Assembly (NCBI GenBank): GCA_037042185.1
Contig: JAXQJY010000033.1
Coordinates: 2,666,001 to 2,730,000 of the forward strand
Reading direction: 5' to 3'
Source of the DNA: Sordariomycetes sp. S80-01Y
Lineage: Eukaryota > Ascomycota > Sordariomycetes
Length of the DNA: 64,000 nt
Shown here: in pieces, positions 21,871 to 33,200 of the stretch
Numbering within the stretch: position 1 is the stretch's first letter
Layout: the number at the start of each line of letters is the position of its first letter
Notes under the pieces: model-generated
Databases searched by the model: none
The model's input: the letters and a program-made list of their open reading frames with translations, nothing else
Told to the model about the DNA's origin: nothing
Program-made: the position numbers and the translations under genes

Positions 21871-23391
21871 CTACTCTCTCCCGCCAATGATCTTATCAAG
21901 CAATCCCATATCTTTCAACCACTCCGTCGTGGAAGGGAACTCCTTGCCCGTCGCCCCCTCCAGCCGCGGGTTCACGATCTCGACCACGACCCTCCTGTAC
22001 GTGACCAGCGCTGGCGTGCCGTCGTCTTTGACCTCGAGGACGAAGTGGAAGACGTGGCCCCTCTCCAGAGCCTTCCCCGTGACGAAGTCAATCGCACACC
22101 GCTCGGCAGGCGGCATGCGGAGCTGAATCTTCGCCCCCGTCCTCTGGGCATCAACAGCCTCGATCTCTATGTCCTCGACCTGCGGATCGGGCAGACCCAT
22201 GGAGGAAGTGGTGACATCCTTGTAATGCGTCCATTTGAAGGCGATGTTATCGCCGTCGGGGTCATAGCTCTGAGAAGCGTCCAACGTGATCGTCTCGCCG
22301 GGCTGGACTTGCAACACCACAGCTTCCGGACCACCGTCGTCCCCGTTGATCTTCACCACGGGTGCATGGTTCGCGTTTTCCTTCCGATCACTCAGGGTCC
22401 ACTGCATTCTTGCCGCAAAGTCGTTCTGGAAGGCGTCCCTCCACCTCCACACCGTAGCCTTGTTCGTCTGGTATGTCCTCCCGTCTTTCCCAATGACCTT
22501 GTCCACGGTATCGGCATAATGCCTTGCCGTAAGATCGGGTGAGATGGGAATGTACCGCCCGCCCCAGCTTCCCCACTCTGGATGCTCGGGGTGTCCGAGA
22601 CCGTTCTGTATCAAATACAAAAACGTCGGCGTGTCGCCCTCGACGATGAAGTAAGGATCGGGATACACGCTGCCCAAGGTCCCAACTTGAATATGCGCCT
22701 TCAGCCACTCCTTGCTGAACTTGGAATGATCCGGACCTCCGCCGTCAACACCCGGCGCGGAGACTCCCGTCCAAGCAGCCATGAAATACTGGCTCCAGCC
22801 GTGTATGGAGCAAATGTAGAACACATCGGGGTACTTGGTCCGGATCCACTGGCCGCTGTTGTCTTGGTCCGAGATGGTGTAGATCCGCAAGCGTGCGCGG
22901 ATCGAGGCGTGCTCCTCGGGCGTCGTGGTGCCACGCAGGTGATGGAGGGCTTGAGCGACGACATTCGCGCCACCCCAGCTGAGGACCCAAAGAGGTTGAG
23001 TTGAAGCTCTAAGGCTCTCGATCAAGAGCGCGGAGCCTTCGCTGAGCGGGCAGTCGTCCTTGAGAGCATCGTTGCCGTAGCAAGCTGGACCGCTGCGGAT
23101 GACTTCCAGAAGTGACTCTGCGCGAGGATACCGGTTCTCAGGGTGGACGTGTGCATTGAGGTTGTCGATGACTTTGCCGTAGGTTTCGACGATGTGGGCA
23201 ATCCGGCCCGGCGCAACGGTCTTCTTGAGGTGCGTTGACGTGCATGCTACCAGGCCCTGCGTGTCGAACTCATTGCTGTAGAGAAGGTAGCGAACCAGAG
23301 ACTGCTCGTCGTCCGGTTCGTTGGTGATATCGGTGGTCACGAAGACGCGAGGCTTGTCCTTGACAAGTCGCAAATCTTTGGCCAACATCAT
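21871..23391 (-). CDS. DUF1593 / Sde182-type nucleoside-hydrolase-like protein
   Basis: Single-exon 506-residue protein. The N-terminal two-thirds match the DUF1593 (Sde182 nucleoside-hydrolase-like) pattern: RVFVTTDITNEPDDEQSLVRYLLYSNEFD, LWVLSWGGANVVAQAL, YTISDQDNSGQWIR, and the distal SWGGRYIPI. A C-terminal beta-sandwich-like part carries QSYDPDGDNIAFKWTHYKD and ends ALVTYRRVVVEIVNPR, as in the Sde182 C-terminal domain. The founding bacterial Sde182 was described as cellulose-binding. The D-x-x-N-E-P-D-D-E-Q cluster resembles the calcium-binding aspartates of nucleoside hydrolases, but the substrate is not established. It starts MMLAKDLRLVK and shows no signal peptide, so a secreted role is not supported. 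Confidence 0.85.
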   Translation of the reverse strand: MMLAKDLRLVKDKPRVFVTTDITNEPDDEQSLVRYLLYSNEFDTQGLVACTSTHLKKTVAPGRIAHIVETYGKVIDNLNAHVHPENRYPRAESLLEVIRSGPACYGNDALKDDCPLSEGSALLIESLRASTQPLWVLSWGGANVVAQALHHLRGTTTPEEHASIRARLRIYTISDQDNSGQWIRTKYPDVFYICSIHGWSQYFMAAWTGVSAPGVDGGGPDHSKFSKEWLKAHIQVGTLGSVYPDPYFIVEGDTPTFLYLIQNGLGHPEHPEWGSWGGRYIPISPDLTARHYADTVDKVIGKDGRTYQTNKATVWRWRDAFQNDFAARMQWTLSDRKENANHAPVVKINGDDGGPEAVVLQVQPGETITLDASQSYDPDGDNIAFKWTHYKDVTTSSMGLPDPQVEDIEIEAVDAQRTGAKIQLRMPPAERCAIDFVTGKALERGHVFHFVLEVKDDGTPALVTYRRVVVEIVNPRLEGATGKEFPSTTEWLKDMGLLDKIIGGRE

Positions 23392-24473
23392 CCCAGGTGT
23401 AGCAGGGGGTTTACTTCAGAAATGTGAAGACTTTCAGCAGAACTGGGGAATGATATAAGTTTTGAGAAGTGAGTCTGGCGTGACCAAGAAGTGTGGCACG
23501 TGTAGTGGATAGTACGTAGTCGTTAGTGGCGTCCTATTACTCATTTAGGTTAATCTAGGCACCATGACGGATCAAGCTTCGAGCCCGTTCTGTCGGCTCG
23601 ACTGCCAAGGGCTGCAAGGCGACTCGACTCCGGGGGGCTAGACTAGTCTACCTAGTCGGCGCGGAGTCGGTGCGGAGAACCCCCGTCGTGGCCCCCTTTT
23701 TGGCAGTCGGAAGCGCCAGTTGCCCTGGGGGGGAAGAGCTTGCCATTGCACTGGTGGCTGATAGTGTAATGGCCGTGAAAGATGGCTGCTGGCTGCCTGG
23801 GTCAACGGGACAGTTTTCACCTTTCAGCCGTGCTCGCCATCAATTCGTAAAAACAGCTGTCCCAGAATCATGCTCCACCTCACGCTTTTCATAAGTCTTG
23901 ACCGTGAAGCCATCTGCCTTTGAAAGGGCCCATGGCCCGTATATATTCGCTCCAGCACACAATACCAACAAAGTCTAGACCTGGACACATTATGCGCAAC
24001 CTCGTCAATAAGCGCTGCCAACCGGGCCTCAGCCCAAACGCAGGAGCGAACGTGGCACCGTTGTGTGTTATACGAACTCGTGAGCCCTTCAACGCCCCTT
24101 GTCAAAATTGTCTTGCATATACTTCCTAACTCCATATACCAACAACCCGTATAGTCAACATCTATTCTTGATGGCGCGCCTAGTGTCCCCTTCTTTTCTT
24201 CTTCCTCGCCCCCATCATATTTGTACAAAACTCCAGTTTGTTGATGTTTGTCCAGATTTGCACACAACCATAACACGACAAGTATCCCATTCCAAGGGGA
24301 AGGTTGCGAGATGTTTATATGCGAGGCCAAAAACAAGTCCAAACGCAAAATGTGCTTTTGGTGCACTGGGAAGCCAGCGTGGTGTGCGCGTCGGCTCCGC
24401 AGAATGGTATCTTCAAGGCAATGTGCAAAGTTCAAATCAAAGTAACGCAGTATCAAGCCCATGACGAGGGTTC
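23392..24473. other. intergenic region, about 1.1 kb
   Basis: Promoter side of the Sde182-type gene and 3' flank of the tandem-domain regulator. Open frames at 23824-24462 lack domains and splice support. Nothing else recognised. Confidence 0.5.
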
Positions 24474-27347
24474 TTAGTCGTCCCTCTTCTCACCGCGGCG
24501 TGTGCGGTCGTTCCACCTCCGCTTGCCGGCGCGGGTTTCAAAGTGCGGCGCAACGGATTGGACGTCACTCTGGGCGCCCTCGATGGCGGCGCGGGTCTTG
24601 TTGCGGTAGCAGTCGACTAGAGCAGAACAGTCAGCACGTCTGTGGCAGCAATGAGGAATTCTTTGCACTTACGGGCTCGCTGAAGGAAGACGGTCCTGCC
24701 GGAGAAAACACGGCTTTGCAACCAAGCCATGCGGTAGCCGAGGTCGTTTAGCTTCACCTCTCTTGCGCGAGTGGTCTTGCGGGTTCGAGGGATGGCCACC
24801 TCGCCCTCGCGCTTATCACCAACGGGCGCCTTCACCATGCGGCTTGGGCGAGGGCGGCCGGTTTGGCGGCCCTCAGTCTCCTGGATTCCGTCATCCTCGA
24901 CATCAGAGGGGAAGAAGTGCGACCCTGTGGCGCTGGGCGGTGGGCTTTGCATTTCCCTCGGGAAGTAGCTGCGAGGGAAAACACTGGCGCCCTTGCGGAA
25001 GCTGTCCGGGATCTCGTTGGTATCGACACCATCGAGAGTGACGCGAACTCGCAGGCGGTTACCTCTAACATTGTCCTCCACAAGGATGAACTTGCGCTTC
25101 TTGGCTTCTGGAATGTTGGGGAAGAGGTCATTGTGCTCGTCAGCAGCAGCGCGCTCGTGGCGACGAGCCGGTGCCGCGGCACCGGAATGTGAGACCATGT
25201 GAGACATGGAGCCTCCTGGACCGCCGGCGGGATATCCCTGGTGGCCGTAACCCGTGAAGACTTGGTGCTGTCTCACATCATCATGACCAGCTGGTGGTCC
25301 GTGACTGGGGGGTTGTGGCTGGTAGTGGTGGTTCTCGTGAGAGTGAGCATCCCCTATTGCCAAGGATGTTAGCTTCCGAGTCAAATGAGGTCGTGGTGAA
25401 ATAAGCAATGTAGCGTGATGTGATAAGATGTGATGAACCCAAAAAAGAAAAGCAAATTGCGCTGCGGCGGGGATATCGTCTTGAGATCTATGGTACATGA
25501 CATTGCAAGTATGCAGTCATAAAACAAATTCTTTGCTCAGCTTGCGCATGGTCTAGAGCTTCCCATCACCTCATAGCAAATACACTCATCTCAACGAGTA
25601 GCGAAGGAAAGGCAGGTCGAGCGGTACGACAGGGAAATAAACCAGAAGAAGCATTAAAAGCCCAAACCCGAACATGAAACCAGATGATAACCACAATAGA
25701 ACAAGGTGAATGTCGTCGACAAAGTACTTTTGATCCGTAGACAAAAGGGATATGGTATCAACAATCAAAACAACGCCGGATAGCGATGGGGTATAATGCG
25801 GTGCAGTGAGAGCGTTGGGAGGGCAAAGCAAGCAATGCAAACGCAGCAGATGCGACCGTCAAGATCACATCTGATGGTGGAACATACCGACTTCGTCGTG
25901 TCCACCCTGAGCACCTGGGTGCGGGTGGCTGCCGGCATCTTGGTGGTGTAGAGGTTGACCCATGCCGCCTAGGCCGGGCTTGCCCATGGGGGCGGGAGCA
26001 CCAGGTGCCATGGGTCCCGGACCCGAAGGCATCCCTGACTGCGGGCCTGGACCGGGCATAGGTCCGGCACTGGGGTGAGGAGAAGACTGCACATTCTTGC
26101 GCGTGTTCATCTTGGCCATGCGACGGACCCTGCGGCTCCTCAGCCTGGGATCCGCGTTGCTGTTCCGCCAGCTGTCCACGGCCCTCTGAATCAGGCCCCT
26201 CTTGCCGCGGAGAGGCACATTGAGATGCGCCAGGGCCCATCCGACCCTGTTGCAGTCCGTCTCGTACAGCAAGCGGTTTCCACGGTAGTCGTCCTTGTTG
26301 CAGCAAGCGCGCGGGTAGACGCAGTTCTCCTGCTTGAATTCCGAAGAAAGCTCTTCAGTGTTCACAGACTCGACGTCGCAACGAATGGTGTACTCCATCT
26401 TGACCCTGTCCCTCGAGTACTCGAATGCGATCCATTGGACGCCGTTTCCGTCTTGTCGAACGACCGGAGGCGTGGTCGCTGGGATAGGCCCGGGAGCAGC
26501 GTTGGGGTTGACTCCGGCCGCGGGGTTGCCAGGGCTTTGAAGGGCGCCGTTCTGCGGGTGGTGCGCAGGCGGCATGGGCGAGGACTGTGGCTTGTGGAGC
26601 GGCAAGGGAACTTGCGACTCCATCTTGGGCCGAGGGCTGTTAGACATTGGAGGCTGTGAATGCTGCTGAGCGTGCTGGTGGCTCATGGGGTTGTGGGGTG
26701 CCGGGTGCGACATCATCATGTTCGGTTGCGATGTCATGGGCTGCTGCTGGGGGTGCTGCGCATGCTGGGCGTAAGGCGAGGCGGTCGGCTGGGGAGGCAT
26801 CGACTGGTATGGCGACTGATGGGGATAGTACATGGACTGGGGGGGCATATGTTGCGATGGGGGTTGAGCGTAGATGCTACGGTGCTGGTCATGTTGCGAC
26901 GGCGACGCTACCGAAGCAGGAGAGTTTGACTGAGGCGTGTGGTAGGACATCGGGGGGTAAGGAGGACGGGGCATCTGAGCAGCGGCCATCATTTCGGATG
27001 TTTCTACAGGGCGCAGTCAGCTTCTGAGGCTTTCAACGGAACGCGTCGCGGCGCGTTGACGGGAGCGACTTACCAGCGGATGTGTATCCGCCGTTGGAGT
27101 TCTGGGTGTTGTAGGACGGCGGGTGGTTGTAGTAGGCAGGAAGGTTCTCGTGGGAGCTCGAGTGCTGACCGTTGGGCTGGTAGGGCTGGCCTAGCGAGTG
27201 ACTGGAAGAGTACGCGCCTTGATGCTGCGATTGCGGTGGCGGAGGGTGAGCCTGCGGGTGGTGCTGCTGGTTGACAACGCTCGATGGCCGAGAGTGATGC
27301 AACTGAGAAGGCGGACCTTGTTGCTGGTGCTGTGTCGGATGCTGCAT
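24474..27347 (-). CDS. His/Gln/Pro-rich regulator with two copies of a conserved fungal domain (possible MedA/Acr1/Ren1 type)
   Basis: 737 residues from exons 27074-27347, 25888-27003, 24673-25353 and 24474-24616. The introns are 27004-27073, 25354-25887 (534 bp, unusually long) and 24617-24672. The N-terminal 270 residues are low complexity (His, Gln, Pro, Ser, Met). Domain copy 1 (about 276-385) contains VKMEYTIRCDVESVNTEEL, CVYPRACC and GLIQRAVDSWRNS. Copy 2 (about 550-720) contains RVRVTLDGVDTNEIPDSF, SVFPRSYFP and VFLQRALDCYRN, and is clearly related to copy 1. The basic C-terminus (GKRRWNDRTRRGEKR) suggests nuclear location. The composition and long upstream region recall MedA/Acr1/Ren1 conidiation regulators, but that assignment is from memory of the family and unverified. 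The ATG at 27345-27347 overlaps a good splice acceptor, so the true start may lie upstream (see 30144-30221). Confidence 0.82.
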
Positions 27348-28273
27348 GGAGAGAACCCCCATTAGTAAATGTTCAACAAGACACGAGTCTGGTGACGGCC
27401 AAGGAAAACACAGAAAAGCAGGACGCGATGGTGTTTTTGAATGCCCCTTGACACTGTCAGGGTCCGAAGAGCTTTGGTGGAGCAAGCCTCCCCTGGTTGT
27501 GACTGGGATTGCACGGGTGAGGCGGGCTTAGGTCGAGAACAAGCAGGCTGATATCCCGAGTCCAACCTGTCACTCGCGTGCTTCCCAGGGACGGACGGGT
27601 CTTTGGGGGGGCGAAAGAGTGACAATGGGGGTAAAAGTACCGCTGAAGACAGAGAGCTCGTGGTTGCAAAGGTATTGACGGACCCGGGGGAGGTGGGTTA
27701 AAAGAGTGGCGCGCAACTGCTCGCGATTCTGCTCTGCCTGGACTTGTCCGAGCTCTTGGGTTTGCAACGGTCGAGGAAACCAAGATGGGAGAGAGAGCAA
27801 GGGGATAAAAGTGTGAGCGCGATCGCGGCGTGGATGCGCCAGTTGACAGCGACGGGGGGGGGAAGGCAGAGGAGGACAGGGAAGACAAGGTATTTGAACC
27901 AAGATTATGGGGGATTGGGGCAAGGTAGGATCTGGAGTGGATAGGACGGGGCTAGCAGAGGGCGTGGTGTGCTCGAGAGAAGGGGGGGGGTGGCAGAGGG
28001 TGAGGTGAGCAGCGCCGTGGACACCTTTTTCCTCAAAAGGCCGTGCTGCTCGCCATGAGACTGCGGCAATCTCAGAGAGGAAACAACTCCTGCGCAAAGC
28101 TACCAAAAACGGCGGTGCTGAGGAAGACGCGGCTTTGTCAAGGCTCCAAGGTTGGTCGAGGTGTCGTTGAACGTGGTATGCGGGCAGAAGCTTCAAGCTG
28201 GGCGGCCCTGCGGTTCGACAATGGGTGCTGGCCCTTGGTCTCAATTGCCCACTGAAGAAACACGACCAGGGGC

Positions 28274-29603
28274 TGCCAGTGCCCAAGAACCGGAGCGAAG
28301 GAAATCTGGGAGGCCCAGGGCCAGGGCCATGGCCAGGGGGGGTGGGTAGGGTGGGCGGGGAGCCATCCAGCGGGGGTGAGGGCAAGAATTTGCTGATGAG
28401 ATTGAGGGGCCCAGTGCATGGCAGCGGCGCGACAGGGGTTGGTCGCATTTGATTAAACGGCCAATGGCGGCATCCGTGATGAAGCTGGACCAGGAGCAGC
28501 TGCCCAATGGGGGAGTCGGGGACCGGGGCTAGCGGCGGACCAGGGTTGGGCCGGGTTTTGGGCCTCTCCTTCGCCTCCTATTCTGGCCACAGGCGGTGTG
28601 GATATGCATGGGTCGCGAAGCCCCTTGTATCTCCTCCGAGTCGTTCTGACAGCGTCCACTGTGGGTGCCGGAGCCACTGGCAGCCACTGGCAGCCACCCA
28701 CCCAAGCACCTCAGCGACCCGACCGGGACAGTCCCCCTCGACTGCGACACGCGCAGGCGTCCTTGGTAAGCTCAGGCGTTGGCCTACGTAGGCGTACGAA
28801 GACGAAGTAGGCCTATGCGTAGGCGCAGGCGCAGGCGCGCAACGGCGCCGACACAAGCGCTGAACGAGACGAACGGCTCAACCACCACCCCGGCTGCCAA
28901 CCACCGAGACACCTGTCTGCCATGTCTGCCATGTCTGCCACGTTGTCGCCTTGTCGCGAACGAGTCTTACTCTGGGCACTGACGTCGACCGACCGATAGA
29001 CCAACTCCCTCGGTATCCAAAGGCTCCGAGACCATCATTGCCGGCGCGCGGCGTGCGCTCGTCGTTTTCGTCCTTCTCGTGTTGCTTGGGCCAGCCACGC
29101 GAGATATGGGCCGTCTCGTGCGAATACCTGACGGCTCCGGCTCCGCTTAGGCTCAAACCAGAGAAGCTTAGCGCAATTTCAACGGCAACTCGCTGGGCTC
29201 CACAGGCTCGGCCGCTCTGCCAGTACGAGAGCCACTGGCAGAACCAGCCGTCCTTCAGCTGTGATTTGAGGGCATTCGCAGCTTCGAGGTTGCCGTCGCC
29301 GCACGACGACGCGTGCCAGAGCGTATCCTGGCGTTTGTTCGACTTGCAGGTTGCGCGCCTGTGCTTGTGCTTGTCCTCGTGGCTGTGCTGACCGTATCGC
29401 TGGTCCCCGTGTCGAAGCAAGCCAACGGTGCAGACTTCGATGCCGACTCTGTGTCTCCGCTGACGTCGATGGTTGGGGCGCCCGCCGGCTGTCAAGTGTA
29501 CCTCGACCCGCCCGCCCAGCCAGCCATCCATCCATCCCAGCCTTGCAGCCGTTTGGCAGAATGGCTGCCAGTGCCCGCCAGTGTCCGCCCGTGCCTGCCA
29601 GTG
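28274..29603. repeat. cluster of TGCCAGTG/CACTGGCA octamers
   Basis: Perfect copies lie at 28274-28281, 28675-28682, 28685-28692, 29233-29240, 29566-29573 and 29596-29603, in both orientations. The 28675 and 28685 copies are part of a 10-bp direct repeat. Chance expectation for one given octamer on both strands over 1.3 kb is about 0.04, although the octamer was chosen after seeing it. Function unknown. Confidence 0.6.
28913..28942 (+). repeat. short tandem repeat of a 9-mer
   Basis: Three units of TGTCTGCCA (third followed by CG). Non-coding, inside the gene-free region. Confidence 0.75.
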
Positions 29604-30143
29604 CCTGCCTGCCGCCACATGGGGTCAACCCAAGGATTATGCGTAGGTGAAGCTTGCCGTCGCGTGGCCGGTTTCGACGGTTCCAAAGCTTGTTCTCCAA
29701 GCCACGAGCGACCCACGTAGGCTCTTGCAGCGGCTTCGTCTTCCACAGGCTTGCCCTCGACCTCGTGCTGCAGACCAGGCATTCTCTTGTGAAGTTCTTC
29801 GTTCGCTCAAGCCTCCTTCGGCCCCCAAACTGGTCGAATCGCACTTCCCACCCTGGGCCCTGCAATGGTTGCCAGCGTGCCATAGCGGCCGACCCACATG
29901 TTCCGTCGCATGCGGGCGCCCCGGCCGACTGGTGAAACAGATGCTCCCTGCTCATCAACCGCTGCCAACATCCCGGTCAAGCAATGCCTGTTGCTGTCCC
30001 GGAGTCTCCAGGTCCAACGCCATCGAGCCCACTGGTGCTTCCAGACGCGACGATGTGGCTTCTCCGTGAGGCTCAGGGGCATCTGAGTTGGGAAAAGACG
30101 AATGATGCAGCGTCCTCTGCTTGACCAAGAAAAGCTAACTTAC

Positions 30144-30221
30144 CGGGCTCGGGAGTTGTTCCCTGTGGTGTACAGCAGGAATATGGTGGCCACCCATCGT
30201 CGGGTTGGCTCTGAGGCTCAT
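30144..30221 (-). other. candidate upstream first coding exon of the tandem-domain regulator
   Basis: The minus strand shows a good acceptor (GCTAAC...GATCCAG just above 30247), an ATG at 30219-30221 with A at -3, 26 codons, and a perfect GTAAGT donor at 30143. The frame (phase 0) joins exactly to the acceptor at 27348, giving an N-terminus MSLRANPTMGGHHIPAVHHR followed by HPTQHQQQ. The His-rich character matches the downstream exon. It would require a 2.8-kb intron, long for a fungus, so this remains a hypothesis. Confidence 0.35.
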
Positions 30222-33200
30222 TGTATGTCGTATACGCGGCGGTCTCTGGATCGCGACAGTTAGCTGGCCTTGTCCGTCCTTGTGTCCGCTTGACATGCCC
30301 TAGTGCATGAAAGAATGCGTGCTTGAATAACTCGCTGTCATATGATGTTGGCGCCGCCAGGTGTTCGCCTTCCAACCCAGGAGTGTTCAGCCGCGGCCGC
30401 GTATCGTTGGACGAAGTTGGGAGAAGGCTCACAATTTTGCTAACTGAGCTTCGAACGTGGGACGCGTCGATCGAATCTCTGCTCCGGCCGCGGTCGCTTC
30501 GGTTCTCGGGGAGCTTGGGAGAGGGTGAGGTTGAAGCAGGTGTCAACAGAAGTCACACGTTCGAGGCTGGAGACGAGTCTGTCAGAACTGCCAGTACGGT
30601 ATATATGTCAGCGAGTTGAGGTGGGGCTGCAAGGTTCCCGGTAATGTCCAGGTGAAGAGCCTTTCAGGGTGCCAATCAGCAATTGAAGCAACGGTGACAA
30701 CGGCCAGTCCACCGACCACTACCGAGCGGATCTTTCGTTTCGGGCCCTCCAGTTCTCACTCTGACGACGCGGCCAGACTTTGTCACCTGCAAGATACCTT
30801 CGAGGGCAAACAGCTTAGACTGCTGATGAAAGCTGCCTCCTTATATGAAAGGGCGGGTTGTCAACTATTCTGCCGGCTTTAGTCAATGACATGAGAAGCC
30901 TCTTACCCTACGTATAACCTGGTCAGCAGCTCATTGTCATCAGGAGTTTAACCAAGTTCACTTCGGGGCTGTGTTTATAGCACCCTAGGCGGTGCTCTTC
31001 CCAGGTCGAGGAGGCGTGTATTGGATAACCCAAGTTGGAAAATCAAGGTGTGGTCAACGCACCTCACGTCAGTTGGGCGAAGGACGTTCTGGCGTCTGTT
31101 GGATGCGGCTCCGTCTCCTGTAAGACTGGTCGAATTACCACTTCGGCCACGTTAGGGCGTACTTGGGTATATGAAAAGAGGCCTGGATTAAGACCATTAG
31201 CAACGTTCCTTCATGGAGAGGTCCTCCGTTTATTTTGAAGGTAACCGGCCACCAGTGTTGGGTCGAGCAAGGCGGTTGATAAGTAGTTGCATCAACATCG
31301 CCGAAGATCGAACGAGCCGGTTGCTTTCTAGTACCCAGCCGCTCACAGCGCAGAGGTTACTGAAGAGCACTGGTGCACAACGAAAGAACGCCATTCTCTC
31401 ACCTTCGCACAGTTGCGTCGTGATAGTACGCCACCATGAACGTGGCTACCTAATTCTTCAGGACCCTCAATGGCCAGAGGGGTCGCCATACAACTTTGCA
31501 ACGAATAAGCCGCTGCCATGCACCCTGGCCGCGACGAGGGTGTTCCCGAAAATCGCCCAAGGTGCCTGCAGCACCCTTGTAACGCGCACCGCCACGTTGG
31601 ATGGACGCTCCGCGCTAGTAAAAGACGAGCCGCTTGTAGCGTTTGACGGCAATGCTACCCTGACTGGCACAACCATTGAGACAAGCTTAAAGTAAGGTTA
31701 AACTCCAACATCCAGCGTGAGACGTGGATTTTCCCAAGGCAGGCTTGTCAACATGCAAAGTCGCAAAGACGCAGCGGATGACGGGTCGCAGCTGGATCGT
31801 CAAAGGCTAAGCGCAAACACAAGAGTCTTGTACCAGCATGCAATCCTGCAGCCTGACGTCGGCTCGTGGTGACGGAGGCTCGATGCCGTTGTAGAAGGGC
31901 GAATTCCTCGTTTCGTCGAATCGATTTCGAAGTTCGGGTTCTCACTTACGCATCTGAATTACTGCTATCTCAGTATTAGCATGGGGTTCTGCGACGGGGA
32001 ATTCGCCGATGGCCTGCACTTTCGATGCGAGCCGCTGTGTTACGTGATGGAGATCTAACTGCCCAACGAACACTGACCGATCTTGGACGGTTCGAGGATG
32101 GCTTGCTCGTCCAAGGTTACACAACGTCGGGTAGACTGTCGCAAAGTAGTTATCGAAAGCTGTGGCGACGATGTCCGCGGGGGGACGACCAGTTTTGGGG
32201 ATCTTGTTCGAGGAGGTGCGGCGACGGCAGTACAATAGGCATCGAAATACTCAGATGCAGTGCATCAAAGATGAAGCAACGTGGTCAAGATGAAGGGATC
32301 CGGGAGGCCAACTGGGCAGCAGTGCGTTCGTCTGGCTCGTGACGAGACAGCCACTCGAGGAGAGCTTTGAGACATTCTAAAGGGACGCGCATTTCGTGTG
32401 TGGCTTGACATCATCACGCTGGAATTTGAGGCAACGCAGAGCTTGAACCACCGCCCACATTTGGCGTGGAAGAAGAATTTGAATTGAGGGGCTATAGTAG
32501 TCTCACGAGATAAAAAGTTACAGGCTGGTAATCGATGACAAGTTTGGCAAGTCAGCTCCTCGTCCACCTGTACGTCCATGATCCAAGGGTCTGTTGAGAG
32601 GGGTGACCAGCCCGACATGAATCTACGGTCCCAGCTTGAGGCGACGGCGCAGAGCCTGCCTCACTTGCAACTTGAATGGCATCTAATGATGGTATCCAGA
32701 AGGCAGGAGCAGCTTAGGAGTCGTCTTCAGCACATACGACGGACGAAGCGCAAATCACCAGTCGAGGTGCAGGCAGCATCTGCACAACACGACCCGGGAC
32801 AGGCACAGGCAGCCAACCTGCTGCACGCGCCGCGGCTGGCATTCTGCGCGTCTCGCGTTGTCGCCCTTGCGAGCACGTGGCAGCAACAGAGCTCCAGCTG
32901 GCTGCGGTATGTAGGGACACCACCAAGCATTGCACGTCTTCGAGTACCACCGGTACGTACTGAGGTACGGACTTGAGCTCTTCCCACCGACAATATGCTC
33001 GCTCACACAGCCTTTCCGATGCTGATAAGTCCGGAGCGGGCAAGACAATTACGAGTAATTGCTCAGGCTCCAATGACCTCTGGCGCAACTGCCGACCTCG
33101 CGCTATGGCGGCGGACGCAGCTCGTGTTCCGCGGCACTGGACGCATAGCCGGAATGAAGGCTGCATACGCAGGTCAGCGGGCATTGGTTGCGACGCCGCG

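Larger units (their letters stand above)
27348..30143. other. non-coding region upstream of the regulator, possibly a long leader or first intron
   Basis: 2.8 kb with no supportable protein gene. Next to the coding region the minus strand reads TTTACTAAT, then TTCTCTCCATGCAG, a textbook branch site and acceptor. 27.5-28.5 kb is pyrimidine-rich on the minus strand. The region contains short tandem repeats and six TGCCAGTG octamers. The large open frames here (for example 292 codons at 27570-28448) are Pro/Ser-rich products of skewed composition, with no domains. Confidence 0.45.

Noticed and set aside
27570-28448. 292-codon Pro/Ser-rich open frame on the minus strand
   Set aside because: It arises from a pyrimidine-rich strand. 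No domain, no helical pattern, no splice support; more likely leader or intron sequence.
28878-29958. Overlapping 246- and 259-codon frames in the gene-free region
   Set aside because: Rich in Trp/Gly/Arg from the octamer and GGCA-like repeats (phrases such as WQPLQG and GGHWQ). Not protein-like, and no homology recognised.
31213-31695. 160-codon plus-strand frame
   Set aside because: No domains or flanking introns, and composition like random translation. Cannot be supported as a gene.
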